The notes under the pieces: generated by a model
What the model was told of the DNA's origin: nothing
Databases searched by the model: none
The model's input: only the letters and a program-made list of their open reading frames with translations
Position numbers and translations under genes: made by a program
Source of the DNA: Muscardinus avellanarius
Lineage: Eukaryota > Chordata > Mammalia > Rodentia > Gliridae
Assembly (NCBI GenBank): GCA_963383645.1
Contig: OY726571.1
Location: 82,032,888 to 82,096,887 of the forward strand
Length of the DNA stretch: 64,000 nucleotides
Reading direction: 5' to 3'
Shown here: piece after piece, positions 35,564 through 48,202 of the stretch
Layout: the number at the start of each line of letters is the position of its first letter
Position numbering within the stretch: position 1 is the first letter of the stretch

Positions 35564-35637
35564 GGCCCTGTGGCTTAGCTGGTCAAAGCGCCTGTCTAGT
35601 AAACAGGAGATCCTGGGTTCGAATCCCAGCGGGGCCT
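35564..35637 (+). tRNA. tRNA-Thr (AGT)
   Basis: 74-nt cloverleaf. The acceptor GGCCCTG pairs with CGGGGCC using one T:G pair. The anticodon loop CTAGTAA gives AGT (inosine at 34). The B box is GGTTCGAATCC, and a TTTT lies about 12 bases after. Confidence 0.97.
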
Positions 35638-36119
35638 ACCTTCCTAGGCTTTTGTATTTTCCATGGATGGTCAGTCACTGTGGTCACTAATAATGTGGAA
35701 GATTCTTGAGGAATTTACAAGTGGCTCTTAATTCATATTGAGTTGTCCCAGTTGTGGAGTGTCTTTGCTTCATGACTTGAAGGTTGGAAGGAAGGGAGAA
35801 TGAGTTAAGTTCTCTTAACAGAAAAAAGTAGAGTTTACTAATGGTTGGTGCGACTAGGATATATGGTTATTCAAAAATTATCCTGCAGTTTGTGATAGAA
35901 ACTAGCGTCTCAATTCTGCCTTAGAAGTTGTCTCCAGTCAACTTGTAATAGCCAACATTTTCGGCTCAATGATGGATTTTGATTATCACTATCAAGCCAA
36001 GAGGCTATCTGATTTAGAGTCAGATTTGCCTTTATTTTTGAGAACAAGGAACAGGGCACTGGTGAAATTTAGACTCCCCCATTCTGGTTTAGAATAATCC
36101 TATGAATTGGTATATATAT

Positions 36120-36121
<2 letters not shown>

Positions 36122-36159
<38 letters not shown>
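36122..36159. repeat. (AC)19 microsatellite
   Basis: Uninterrupted AC dinucleotide run. Confidence 0.95.
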
Positions 36160-36160
<1 letters not shown>

Positions 36161-36726
36161 ACTAACACCTACTAAGTAGGGATAAAAATGGAGCTCATTA
36201 GTATGTAGACAAAATCAATCACAAATATATTATCACTCTCTCACAAATTATGTGGCATCATATGTTGTGAACTGGAGTGAACTCAGGGTGGCTCTGGCCG
36301 GCACATCAGGTGTCTCAGTTTTACCCAAAGAGATTTCAAAGATTATTAACTCCACCACAGTGACGTTCACTCGGTGGAGATCCTTCTGCCCTCTGCCTGA
36401 AACCCTGTGTACACTTCACAGTAGGAAAGCAGTAGAATCCACCCCCACCTCCCGTTATGTTTAGAAAACAGGGAGAAATACATTAAGAGGAAGAAGTTGT
36501 TACAATACATGGTGCCGACCTAATTTAAAATTTTGCAAGATAACAAAAATCCAGTGAAAATTTTCATAGGGTGACATGAGATATTCTCTAACAGATAATG
36601 GCTCAAGGAAATTGAAGAAAACAAGACCAAGAAATAAAAAACAAAGATGGCTTCAAGGGAAAGGAGAAAATAAATTGAAAATAGGATGGCTAACATTTTA
36701 CTAGCAGTTGCCTTGGTTTTTAATCT

Positions 36727-36935
36727 TTTTTTTTTTTTGTACTAGGGATGGGACCCTGAGCCATTCTACCTCCGAGCAACACCCCCAGCCCTATTTTTTT
36801 TTTCTTTATTTTGAAACAGGGTCTCACTGAGTTGCAAAGGGCCTCAATAAGTAGCTGACGCTGTCCACAAACCGATATCCTCCTGTCTCAGCCTCCTCAT
36901 GCTGCGATTACAAGCGTGCGCCACCAGGCCCAGCT
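36727..36935 (-). repeat. B1-dID type SINE, antisense
   Basis: T-run, 'tactagggatgggaccctga' to 'gcgtgcgccaccaggcccag'. Confidence 0.8.
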
Positions 36936-37204
36936 TCTGCCTTGGTTGTTAAACAGACAGGTTTATAAGTCTCATCTTGAAAATGATTCATTTACCCTTA
37001 GAACTGCTAACTCAAGAACTAGAGAAACATCTGTCTTGTTCCTTCATTGGATTAATGTAATGGTCTGGATTTGGAATCTCCCAAAAGAAACAATATTGGA
37101 AGGAGGCTTGGCTGCTAAAGAGGGGTCTCTGGGAGTTCAACACTGGGGATTATGTGGTTTCTTCTTCCCCTGCTCCCGCTCTGCTTCTAGCCTCCATGGT
37201 GTGC

Positions 37205-38245
37205 ATGCACTTTTTTTTTAATGCTAAGTGATATTCCACTATATGGATATGCCATATTTGTTTATCTACTTGTCAAGTGATGGGCATTTGAACTGCATCC
37301 GCCTCTGGGCAGCTCTGAAGAGTGCTGCTATAAACATCCATGTACAAGTGTTTGTTTACATACCTGCTTTTAATTCTTTTGGTTAGGAGAAATTATGAGG
37401 TCATAATGCAATTCTAAGTATCTTGTCATGTGATTGTTGACCATTTTGCTATCTTTTATGAAGAAATGTATATTCAAGTCCTTTGCCCAATTTTTAAATT
37501 GTTTTTCTTTATTGAATTGTAATGTTTCTGTATATATTCTGGACACTAGATTCTTATCAGATACATGATTTGCAAAATATTTTTCTTATTCTGTAGGTTG
37601 ACTTTTCATTCTTTTGCTAGCGTCTCCTCATACATATACTTTTTAACTTTAATGAAATCCAATTTATGTATTTTTCTTTTGTTATAGGAACTATTGATGT
37701 CCTATTTAAGAAGGCATTGACAAGTTGAAAGTGATGAAGGATATCCTTATGGTTTTTTTTCTTAGAGTTTTGTAGGTTTAGCTTATATTTAATTTTTTAT
37801 CCATTTTGAGATGGGTTTTGTATATGGTGTGACGTGGAAATCCACCTTCACACTTTCACATGTGAATATTCAGTTGTCCCAGGACCATTTGTTGACAAGA
37901 ATATTCTTTCTTCCATTGAATGCTATTTTCAGCCCTTGTCAAAACTCCATTCCCATAGATGTATAGGTCTATCTCTGGAATCTCAACCCTATTCTATCAG
38001 TCTATACGCCCATACCTATGTCAACACCAGTTTTTTTTTTTAAACTGTAGTTTTGTTTTAACTATTAGATCAGGAAGTATGAGTCTCCAACTTTTTCTTT
38101 TGACTTAGAATCCCTTGCAATTCCATATCAATTTATAATCAGCTTTTTCATTTATGCAAAAAATATCACTGGATCACACTGAATCTGTAGATAGGATGGG
38201 GTACAACTGCTGTCTTAACAGTATTAACTTTTCTACTTCACGAAC
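37205..38245 (-). mobile_element. Old L1 fragment, antisense
   Basis: Minus-strand L1 3' region: 'taagtgatattccactatat', 'gatgggcatttgaactgc', 'tgctgctataaacatcc', then about 800 bases of decayed L1 interior or 3' UTR. No open frame remains. Confidence 0.7.
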
Positions 38246-39062
38246 ATGTGCTTGTTAACTTTATGTTTCAACTTGGCTAAGTCATGGCACTCAGAAATTC
38301 AAACACTATTGCAGATGCTTCTATAAAGATACTTTTGGGATATGATTAGCATTTATATCTATAGACTTTGAGTAAAAAATAAAAAATGCCCTCCATCAAT
38401 TGAAGTCCATAGAGAAAAAAGACTCATATCTCCTGAAGAAGAGAAAATTCATCCAGTAGATGGCTTCAGACTCCAACTGAAATTTCAGCTCTTCCTTGGG
38501 CCTACAGCCTACTGGCCTACCCTGAGAGCTCTAACACACGACTCCACAAGCTGTGAACCAATGCCTGAAATTCTCTCCCTGCACATATACCCTTCTATTC
38601 TGTTTCTCTGAACAGAACTCACTGATATAGATGCCTTTTCTTTCACTTAGGCTTTCTTTAGTTTCTCTATTTCTGTGTGGCCTATAGTATTAAATGTACT
38701 GTTTTAAAGTTTTATAAAGTTTATCACTTTAGAAATATTAGAAATATCTGAGAAACATCAGGGAAAAAATTAGTGTGTGTAATATTACATTTTATGCAAG
38801 TAGAAAGAAAAAATATATGTATTAATATCTACACTGATAATATATAATATAGTTAATATATACACTAGTAATTAAAATGTAATCTTTATACATAAAGAAA
38901 ATCAAGGAGGATACATATGTAACTTTGAATAATAATTATATATTGAAGCAGTGCTGAGAATGAGCAGATAGGGATAAGAAGGTGAAGAAAACTTTTCATA
39001 GTATTCCTAGTCATGTAATGTCATTGTATTGTCTTATCTCAGAAGAAAAAGTATATAGCTTT
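38246..39062. other. AT-rich spacer, nothing recognised
   Basis: No gene or clear repeat family seen between the L1 fragment and the solo LTR. Confidence 0.45.
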
Positions 39063-39068
39063 CACTTC

Positions 39069-39560
39069 TGTTGGGAGCCATTAAGGCCTTCCTAGATTGG
39101 TGTCTCTGACTCAGCTGACTGTCCTTCGCCCAGAGTCAACAAGGTTTGGGGTTATGGAAAGTTCAAAGAGGTCTGAGAGAGGATCAGGTGGTGATGACAC
39201 GAGGGTACTGATAGGCCTATCTGTAATGTGTGTGTTTTGTATTGGTCTTTATTGTATTCCGGTGGTGGTAGCACGAAAATGTTGATTGACCTGTAGCTGT
39301 GTATAAATACCTCTGGAAAAACAAAGTCGGCTTCGGCGCAATAAAGACGAGATTGACCCAGAAGCTGTGTTGGCCAGGAGTGTCCGTGCAATAGAGAATA
39401 CTGACCCAGGCATAGTCGTCGACCTGTAGGAAATATTGACCCACGAACAGGGGTCGACCAGTAGAGATAGTAGGCTGGCGGCTCCCCCACGTTAGGGTTA
39501 AAAACTCTTCATCCTCACACCTCACTTCAGAACCCGGACTCTTGCCGGCTGGCTCCGGCA
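39069..39560 (+). mobile_element. Solo LTR A, 492 bp, 6-bp target duplication
   Basis: Starts TGTTGGGAGCC (as in IAP-type LTRs) and ends GGCTCCGGCA. Flanked by perfect CACTTC repeats at 39063-39068 and 39561-39566. A TATAAATA box at 39302-39309 and AATAAA at 39340-39345 fit a U3-R-U5 layout on the plus strand. It differs from LTR B (55782-56273) at about 17 of 492 positions by my count. No retroviral genes remain: a recombined solo LTR of ERVK-like class II type. Confidence 0.9.
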
Positions 39561-39566
39561 CACTTC

Positions 39567-40463
39567 TAATGGGTTTTCAGGTTATGCTAAAAGAAGTTCT
39601 CTCCACTCTTATGTTGATGTTGAAATTTTTCTTACCTTATTTTAAAATCATATTTTCTCTTACACTGCTTTGAGAAAAACAAGATAACCCAGAATAGAAT
39701 ACATTGATCTATGCAATGGAGCACCTGCTGTGTGCCTCTTATCAACATAGTGATGAATGTTGACGTCATCTTCAGGGCAACCTCATACTTTTAAACAAGA
39801 GATGAAATAAGAATAAGGTAGGTGGCTAGAAGTGGAGGGAGAAACTGGAAACCGGTGAGAGAGGCGTGTGCAGGGCTAGGGAGACCCCAGGCCGGCGTCC
39901 AGGAGGACAGGTGGGGGTGGAGCGCCCCGGAGAGTACGGGCATCGGGTCCGCGGTCCTGCGGGCTGTGCGCGCCCGAGATCACCCAGTCCCCGCCCAGCA
40001 TTAACATAATTAGTGTTAAACATCATCCACGAACTGTGACTTTGGCGTGGAGGATGACATTCACAGGCCACAGAGGCTGCGCACCGGGGCCCCACATCAG
40101 TAGCCCAGTGTTTACTTATGAGCCAAATGGTATCGTTCCCGGGTGTTTTTCAAAAATCGTGCTGGAAATTCTCTAACTCTTCCTATTTCCCCTTCTCTAA
40201 ATGCAGCCCCTAAACCGAGCGCGCAGTTAGCCTTTGTAGGTTCTCTTGCATGTTATTTCATACAACTTTTTATTAAATCTGACGGATAGGGAACGTTGCG
40301 TCACGGACCAGCACAAACCGATGTGCAACCCTAAAAACTGGCGTTGGCGGGGGGAAACCACGGAGAGCGGAAAAACATCCGTGAACGGGTTGACAGCGCC
40401 TTGGAGTGTGGGGAAAGCAGGTGCTCACCCACGAATGAAGCGGTAAAAGTGGGAAAACAGTAC
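39567..40463. other. Spacer with GC-rich islet before tRNA-Ile
   Basis: 39830-40095 is GC-rich with CpGs; flanks are AT-rich. The DNA from about 40246 to 40446 is open on the plus strand, but only from a TTG and with no known domain. No gene is called. Confidence 0.45.
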
Positions 40464-40537
40464 TGGCCCGTACGGGGATCGAACCCGCGACCTTGGCGTT
40501 ATTAGCACCACGCTCTAACCAACTGAGCTAACCGGCC
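40464..40537 (-). tRNA. tRNA-Ile (AAT)
   Basis: 74-nt cloverleaf on the minus strand. The acceptor GGCCGGT pairs with ACGGGCC using a G:T pair, the anticodon is AAT and the B box GGTTCGATCCC. TTTT on the minus strand at 40454-40457. Identical in sequence to the tRNA-Ile at 55222. Confidence 0.97.
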
Positions 40538-40659
40538 GCTGCGGGGCTTGAGGGCTTTGTTTCTGTTTTTAAATGGAACTGGCGTTTTCTTTGTAGAGAT
40601 TAGGAAATACTACAACCCATCACCACCACCACCACCCAATTTAAAACAAAAGAGAAATC

Positions 40660-40875
40660 CCTGCCGCCGGCACCGTTACAGTGTTTTTCCCAGGAGGACT
40701 TTAGTCTTTCTGAAACTGCGGGTTCTGACACTAGAGCTCAGGTCCACGTCTCCGAGTAGGGCCGCCCTCCCTCCGGGGAGGCGCGCTGCAGGACTCGCTC
40801 CGCGCGGTGCCGGGTCGCACGCGGGTGGGGGCGTCTGAGCGCCCTGGGGTCTGCAGAGGCGGAGGGGCCGGGGAG
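40660..40875. other. GC-rich islet 5' of tRNA-Ile
   Basis: CpG-rich stretch about 120-340 bp upstream of the minus-strand tRNA-Ile gene. No supported coding frame. Confidence 0.5.
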
Positions 40876-40905
40876 CTGCACTCTCCTCCAGACCATTGCA
40901 TTTCA

Positions 40906-41150
<245 letters not shown>

Positions 41151-41657
41151 CTTTTTTAGCTAGAGTATCTGCAATAAGAAAACCCTAGGAACTTGCCAAG
41201 TTTTTCTTCTTGTCCCAGGTCCCTAAGCCAGTCAGGCTTTATTCTCTCTCCACCTTTCAGAGTCTTAGGTTCATTTTGTACATAATTTTCAGGGACTTTA
41301 ATTGCACTTAGCAGGAGGATAAGTACATGTGCTTCGTCTTCCCAGAAACCTTGATATGTTGCCATACCAATATTTAGTATATTATTTGAATATTGTATAA
41401 TAATTATATCGTTATATAGCCTTCATATAATTTATGCATTATTTATATTATAATGTAATTATTAATATTTATATTACAAGTATATTGTTTATATTATCCT
41501 ATATTTAGTCATAGATATTTGTCTTTAAACAGTGAAAGCAAACATGAGGTTTTGAGCAAAAGTCAGTTATTATCCCTAACAGCAATAAACACATCAGTTA
41601 TTTTTGCTTCAAATTGTTATAACTTTTATATAAAACTCATAAACCAACTCGACCTAA

Positions 41658-41850
41658 TAGTTGTAATCACGGTGCCTGGAAGGCTAAGAGGCGGAATGCA
41701 GGTTCAAGGCCAGCAACTTAATGAGGCAGGCCCTGTTTCAAAATAAATAAAAAATAGGACTAGGGGTGTAGCTAGGTGTATAGGGCTAGGGGTGTGGCTC
41801 AGTGGCAGAATGCCCCTGGATTCCATCCCTAGTACCAGTAGATTAAAAAA
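41658..41850 (+). repeat. B1-dID type SINE, sense, with doubled ID part
   Basis: 'gttgtaatcacggtgcctgg', linker 'caggccctgtttcaaaataa', then the ID-like 'taggggtgtagct' motif appears twice. Confidence 0.65.
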
Positions 41851-43380
41851 ATAAGCCTAGAAAACAATATTTTATTTAGGGTAATGCATAACAAACGATA
41901 ATGACAAGATTCAGAACAACATTAGAAAGATAAGCACAGAGGAGGTTTTTTTTTTAATAAAAGTAATATTCTATTTCTTAGACTAGAGCAAGAGTACATA
42001 GATATTTATTGTGCCTTGTAATTTATATGTACATGTTTATGTGTGTGAAATACTTCATTTAAGAGGAGAGAAAATATCGAAATTTTTAATTTATATATAT
42101 AAATAAAATTAGTATAAATATACAAAGAAAATAATCAATTCTTGTCTTACAGAACTCTATACAATCATTATTAATCTAAAAGGAATGTAATACCACTGTG
42201 GAAAAATAAAAACAATTAAGATTTCTTAATTGCTTTGACATAAAATCTGAACATTTGCTTTCTTGGTACTCTTAGTTACGAGTAAATACATTATAGCCAT
42301 TTGTTTCTGATTTTTGTCTTTCCTCTGTTCTTAGATTCTTTTAACTGTGGATTGCCTTCAACACCTGCTTTAGTATCTTCTTACTGTTTTCCTTCATGGT
42401 GTTAATTTTTTTAGTTGAGAGGTTATTAGGCTGAGACACTCTAACCTCTTGGGTTCCTGTAGTTCACTGTGAATCTTTAAGTAATAAGTTAATTTCATTA
42501 AATTAACCAAAGACTGACAAACTAACCTCTAATGAGGGACAAACTGGCCTCTAACTAGAGACCTTCCCCTTGTGCCAAATACATTTTTTTTTAAATTTTA
42601 TTTTGCCTTCCTTCCTGAACACCTTACAAAAATTTCCTCTTTGAACCCCCTTCCCTCTATAGGAGTTCTTGTATCTGATGTTGCCCAATTCATCAGTAGA
42701 TGTCTGTGCAAATAAAAAAATCTGTAAATGTTTAATAAAAGTTTATTCTTTAACAGTAGGGGTCTGTTTGATATCTGGATTTACAGTGGCCACCTCAGTG
42801 GTCCACCTTCTCAAGATCCATTTCCACTTAGATTTTGAGATCAATGTCTGTTTGCACTCTTGTTTCTCCCAATAACTTTCTTCTTTGTGCTGACCAAAGG
42901 CTATTTCCCTGTAGAATCCTATTAGCATGTTTTGAGCTGCAGGTATTCTTCACTCTGGGTGTATGACCATTTTGAATCATAATTTTGCACACCGTATGGG
43001 CATTATCTTTCAGAACCAAATTAGACTATGTATCCTTTTTCTTTTTAAACTCTTCCAAATCACTTTTGGTGTATTACCCACCTGTTTCTTTCCATTTAAC
43101 CTTGGCAACAGGCTAGTTAAAATGCATGTGTATTGTTCTGTCCTCTACCAACATATTGTCCATTTTAAAGAATGCTTTCTCATAATCTCTTTCCTTTTCA
43201 AATGTGATGAAAATCTAACAGATTCTCCTTTCAAATCCAGATAACATCACTTCTTATTGGTCCAAATTCTTATCCGTGGTCACCAGATTCAATTTACCAA
43301 AAAAGCACATTTTCTAGATTTTTTTTAAAATCTGCATCAAGCATCCCATTTTTTAAATTTTAAATTTTCATTTCATTTTA

Positions 43381-43575
43381 TCTCCCCCCCCCCCCCTCTT
43401 TGGCGATAGGGATTGAACCCAGGGCACTCTACCTCAGTCCTACACCCCGGTCCTTTTTATTTTTTACTTTAGAACAGAGTCTCACTAATTTGCCGAGGGC
43501 CTCAGTGCTTTGCTGATCCTCCTATCTCAGCCTCCCAAGTACTGGAATTACAAGCATGTGCCACCATGCCCGGAA
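43381..43575 (-). repeat. B1-dID type SINE, antisense
   Basis: C-run, 'ggcgatagggattgaaccca' to 'catgtgccaccatgcccgga'. Confidence 0.8.
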
Positions 43576-43864
43576 AGCAGCCACCATTTCTAATGAATAA
43601 CTTGCTTTTCGTGCTTAATTCTTGACACTTTTTCTTCAAAAAAAAAAAAAAAAGAAAAGAAAAGCTTGCTTCTTACGATTTCTTACGATGACCAAAAGTA
43701 GGTTTTCAGAAGTCAGTTCTTGTAGAATCACCAGTTTGTACAGTGATGGCATAGCTTCGTCTATTCGAACGGAATAAGTAAGATAATTTGGGGTTTCTGT
43801 CTGTTGTAGGTGAAAGGAAATGGAAAAATCTCTCAAAAGAGGACATACAGAAAAGCAAAGAAGT

Positions 43865-43937
43865 TGTTTCCGCCCGGTTTCGAACCGGGGACCTTTCGCG
43901 TGTGAGGCGAACGTGATAACCACTACACTACGGAAAC
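43865..43937 (-). tRNA. tRNA-Val (CAC)
   Basis: 73-nt cloverleaf on the minus strand. The acceptor GTTTCCG pairs with CGGAAAC, the anticodon loop CTCACAC gives CAC, and the B box is GGTTCGAAACC. TTTT on the minus strand at 43851-43854. It differs from the tRNA-Val at 52723 only at anticodon position 34. Confidence 0.97.
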
Positions 43938-45170
43938 CACCCTGTAGAGCTCTCCCCCATTCATGGTTGGGAAAGCTACTCAGGCCAGTAGGACCTGAGT
44001 GTTCTGCACAGAGTTTGCCAACCATCATCAATGAAGTGCGTTTCTCTCCCTCACGTTTGTATATTCGTGAGTAATATTAACTCCTAACCAAGAAAAGGCT
44101 CGCTCAGGACCCCAGTTCCTGCGCAAACGCAGAAAGAGCAGCATTGTATGGGGTTTAATTTCAAGATCTCCTCGTGCCTTCTGCAGATGTTACTCTGTAA
44201 GTGCCACCCTGGTACTGGCTCTTGGTGACAGAAAGTGACTGTTTGGGACTCAGAAACGAGATTTCTGAGCCTGTGAGGGTCAGAAGCCATCAACACTTTC
44301 TGACGCTGTTTCTGTCATTATTTCTCCCGCAGACAATGGGCTACAAGTGTTCCCCGGGCTCCATCTAACTAGAGCCCTCTCTGACCTGGTTGTCTGGGTA
44401 GACTCTGGTATTCCTTGATCTATCACTAAGCACCTCTTCTTACTTTTGAAACCCCAGAGGGTCAAATACAAACGAATTGCAAAATTTTGTCAATTTTTAT
44501 TAATAGAAACTTGACAGATCTAATTGGGAACAGATCTTAAGGGTATAAGATAAAAAAAATATGAACATTGGATCCAATCTCGTGCATTAAAATGAAGTGT
44601 ACTGGGCAGGGACACTTAATTCAATGCTATAATTCAAGGAGCTAGGAATGGCGCTAAGCTTTCCTGATTGGTTAATTCATGTATGGACCCAATGTTAGGG
44701 TGACACAATAAAATGAATTTGAATATCAGTGCTTTCTTGGTATGCTATAGATCAAAGTATCTATTGTAAAGAAGCCTGAATTGCTAGAACAGATTTATCA
44801 TGTAAGACATGGACCTTGTGCATTCTGGGCTTTGCCAGAAAACCTTTCCCCAAGGTAGTGAGAAACAAATTCATGAGTAGAACCCCAGCGTCTTTATATC
44901 ACTCCATGATGGCTCTTCACATACAACAGGACCTGGAATCCCTAAGCACACCTGTGATGATTGGGACCCAGGGTGAGAGGGACCAAACATTGACACTAAA
45001 TCACCAAAGAGTAATTGGATGTTGTTATCAATTAAATTGTCTTCGCCACAAAATTTATGATTTTGAAGCTCTAGTTAATCCCATTGTGAGTGCATTTGGA
45101 GACAGGACCTTCAGAGTAGTAATTAAAGTCAAGTGAGGTCTTAAAGTGGGGCTCTAATCCCATAGGACTG
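43938..45170. other. Intergenic, old repeat-like sequence
   Basis: The tail (about 45030-45170) resumes at 45385 after a SINE insertion and resembles an ancient dispersed repeat ('ggggctctaatcccatagga' then 'ctggtgtctttataagaa'). No gene is seen. Confidence 0.45.
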
Positions 45171-45172
45171 GT

Positions 45173-45378
45173 ATTTTTTTTTTTTTTTTAGTACTGGGAA
45201 CCCAAGGGCATTCTACCTCTGAGCTACACCCCCAGCCCTTTTTTTCATTCTTTATTTTGAAACAGGGTCTCACTGAGTTGCCAAGAGCATAAGTAACGGA
45301 GGATGTCCGCAAACCGTGATCCTCCTGTCTCAGCCTCCCGAATGCTGGGATCACAAGCGTGTATTACCACGCCTGTCT
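45173..45378 (-). repeat. B1-dID type SINE with target-site duplication
   Basis: Antisense copy from a T-run to 'tgtattaccacgcctgtct'. The 9-bp AGGACTGGT flanks it on both sides (just before 45173 and from about 45379). Confidence 0.85.
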
Positions 45379-45490
45379 AGGACTGGTGTCTTTATAAGAA
45401 AAAACAGGTAGATGTGTGTGTAAGTGAAGACAATGAAAAAGCAGCTGTCTAAATCCCAGGAAGAGAAGCCTTATCAGAAACTAACGCTAA

Positions 45491-45725
45491 GCTGGGCATG
45501 GTGGCCCATGCTTGTAATCCCTGCGCTTGGGAGGCTGAGACAGGAGGATTGCACAGGTTCGAAACCAGCCTCAGCTACTTAGTGAGGCTCTCAGCAATTT
45601 AGTGAGACCCTGTTTCCAAATAAAGTATAAAATGGGTATGGGAGTATAGCTCAGAAGTAGAAAGCCTCTGGGTTCCACCCCAGTACCACCAAAAAAAAAA
45701 AAAAAAAGAAAAAAGAAAAGAAAAG
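45491..45725 (+). repeat. B1-dID type SINE with target-site duplication
   Basis: Sense copy 'agctgggcatggtggcccat' to 'ccagtaccaccaaaa' and an A/AAAAG tail. AGAAACTAAC is present on both sides. Confidence 0.85.
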
Positions 45726-45729
45726 AAAC

Positions 45730-46338
45730 TAACCCTAGTGGTTCTTAATCTTGGACTTTTAGCTTTTAGAACTATGAGAAAATGTTTGTTGTTGTTAAAG
45801 CTACCCGCTTTGTGTATCTTGTTAGAAAGTTCAAGTTGACTATCACAAGTGTTTTTATCATAATATAAACAGTAATTAAATAGTTTGACTCAGAGGTCTT
45901 TGGCTAGCATATTACAACATCCCAGCCTATCTCCACTTTCATTTTTCTTTTTCTTTTCTTTCTTCCTTTCTCCTTTCCTCCCTCCTTTCCTTTCTTTCTT
46001 TCAGAAAGATATCTTTTTTTTTCCTACAGTTTTCAAAGTAGTGATACTAAATTGTAACACTGAATGTAATAATTCTTAAAGTGCTTTGAAAAGGAATTAT
46101 TCTGAACCGATTTTCCAGTTCTTCCCATAGGGGTGCTGCCCTATGGGGCCATTTTGGCTGCCAGTTGAATCTTAAAGATCTTTAAGGCCATCAAAGTAGC
46201 CATCTTCTAAGTGTCATGAGTCTACTGATTCATATTCTTAGAGAGATATTTTGTGAAATATATATATATATATATAATCTAACACAAATATGTTCCCATG
46301 GTAACATTCTATACACGTTACTCTAAACTTTGCTTTCA

Positions 46339-46387
<49 letters not shown>

Positions 46388-47088
46388 CATATATATATTG
46401 CATATATATATATATATTGCAAAACACATATACAAAAATACTGTTTTTTGCATACTACTTCATTGCAGAGTTGTGTCGTAATTTGTCTAAATAATTCTAA
46501 ATCGTTTAGTGAGTCACAAGCTAAACAATGACTTCATAAAACCCGAATTGCTCAGGGTTTTGCCCATAATGCTACAAAGAATAACCCTGAGGACAATAAA
46601 CTCTCTCGCGTGTGCACGCGCATCGTGCTCAGTGTGTAAGTTGCTGCCTCACAGGGCACGACCACTCGAAACGTGGTTAGATCTTGCCAAATCGTCCTCC
46701 ACAGCCGCAATGCATTGTATTTAACTGTGGAGCGTAGAGTGGATAGGATCCTGGTCACACCTAACACAACTCTCTTCTCCATTTCCTGCCACAGCTAGAA
46801 AGAAAAACCGTCAGCTCCCGAAAAGTGAAGGGGGTAATGCTGGAATATTGCCTTCTCTAAAAAAGGAGTGGTTTCGCGGCCTAGAGCCTGGAGGGGTTGG
46901 GTCAAGCTCAGTAAATTTGGGAAGAAGCCTGGAGGAGAGAACTGATGAACGAGATTAGGGACTGACCTCCTTTCACATTTTGCTGAAAGTTAACGTACCG
47001 AATAATCAAGAGTGGGTGCTGAGGAAATTACAATGCTCAAGGATCCTAAGTATGTATTTTTAATGCATGAAAGAACCTGGGCCAACAG
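45730..47088. other. Intergenic: pyrimidine tract and AT repeats
   Basis: A CT-rich tract (about 45945-46005), AT dinucleotide runs (46259-46276 and 46343-46418) and an unrecognised CpG-containing patch near 46600-46700. No gene is supported. Confidence 0.5.
46343..46418. repeat. AT dinucleotide repeat
   Basis: Long TA run with short GCAT interruptions. A frame through it encodes only IY repeats. Confidence 0.9.
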
Positions 47089-47170
47089 GCTGTGATGGCC
47101 GAGTGGTTAAGGCGTTGGACTCGAAATCCAATGGGGTCTCCCTGCGCAGGTTCAAGTCCTGCTCACAGCG
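47089..47170 (+). tRNA. tRNA-Ser (CGA)
   Basis: 82-nt type II tRNA. The acceptor GCTGTGA pairs with TCACAGC and the anticodon loop CTCGAAA gives CGA. The A box is ATGGCCGAGTGG. The T loop reads TTCAAGT rather than TTCGAAT. No TTTT run is found for about 100 bases downstream, unlike the other tRNA genes here. Confidence 0.93.
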
Positions 47171-47424
47171 ATCTACTGTGTGCTGTCTGTTCAACAGGCT
47201 ATTCTTTATCTTTCCCACTTTGGGCCAGATTGGCCCACCCTACTTTCCTTGGACGCAGCAACAGCGCTGCCCGACCCTGTTTTCTTTCCTGCTGGCCATG
47301 CCCAACCCTGTTTTCTTCGCACCCATGAAGAGCTGCTGTGTATTGAAATTGGGAAAACATTGGGAAGAGGAACTGAAGAATTTTTGTTTCAAAAAAGCTC
47401 TGTAGTTTTTTTTTTTTTTTAACA

Positions 47425-47630
47425 AAAATTGTAATCCCAGCAAGCTTGCAATCCTAGCATTTGGGAGGCTAAAACAGAGGACATCCTCAGCTACTTAGTG
47501 AGGTTCTTTGCAACTCAGACCCTGTTTCAAAATAAAGAATTAAAAATAGGGCTGGTGTATGTAGCTCGGAGGTAGAATGCCCCTGAGTTCCAGCCCCAGT
47601 ACCCAAAAATTAATTAATTAAAATTTAAAA
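47425..47630 (+). repeat. B1-dID type SINE, sense
   Basis: 'cttgcaatcctagcatttgg', 'gaccctgtttcaaaataaag', 'gtagctcggaggtagaatgc' and an ATTA-rich tail. Confidence 0.75.
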
Positions 47631-47649
47631 ATCAGCACCAATAAAAGTA

Positions 47650-47850
47650 TTTATTTATTTATTTGGTGGTAGTGGGGATGGAACCCAGGGCCCTTCTACC
47701 TCCGGGATATACTCTCAGACCTATTTTATATTTTGTTTGGAAACAGGGTCTCTTAAACCAGTTGAGGCTGGCTTCGAACCTGCTTGATCCTCCCGGCCCA
47801 GTCTCCCAAGCGCAGGGATTATAAGCGTGCGCCACCACACCAGGCATAAT
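47650..47850 (-). repeat. B1-dID type SINE, antisense
   Basis: TTTA tail, 'ggtggtagtggggatggaac' to 'gtgcgccaccacaccaggca'. Followed by a long A-run (47861-47882). Confidence 0.85.
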
Positions 47851-48162
47851 GAAAGTATTAAAAAAAAAAAAAAAAAAAAAAAGGAAAAGAAAAAGAAAAA
47901 GAAACCAGGATGATGAAAATCAAAAGACCGAGGTCGCCCACTCCCCTCTGAGAGCACTGCCTACTTCACCTACACAGAGCCATGGAGTAATATTTAGCCA
48001 AATTTCCTGATGATGTCCTGTGTTCTTTACTTATACAACTAGATTAACTCCGAGCTTCTATGTTGCTAAGTAAATTCTGTCCTTAAGATGTTTACCAGAA
48101 TTCTTTATTGAATTCTTGAGTCCGTGTTGTCTAATTTGGTGAAGGGAGAGGTATTTCTAAAT

Positions 48163-48163
<1 letters not shown>

Positions 48164-48201
<38 letters not shown>
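48164..48201. repeat. (TG)n microsatellite
   Basis: TG dinucleotide run forming the tail of an antisense SINE. Confidence 0.95.

Positions 48202-48202
<1 letters not shown>

Larger units (their letters stand above)
35638..37204. other. Intergenic, repeats only
   Basis: Contains a CA repeat (36122-36159) and an antisense SINE (about 36727-36935). No gene is supported. Confidence 0.55.
41151..43864. other. AT-rich intergenic stretch
   Basis: SINEs at about 41658-41850 and 43381-43575; the rest is AT-rich, diverged sequence. Short frames near 42669-42875 and 42963-43244 lack any supporting feature. Confidence 0.5.

Noticed and set aside
39097..39285. 62-codon frame conserved between the two LTRs (also 55810-55998)
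   Set aside because: Shared only because the two LTRs are close copies; lies in U3 and has no retroviral protein similarity that I recognise.
46238..46453. 71-codon frame rich in I and Y
   Set aside because: Translation of an AT dinucleotide repeat.
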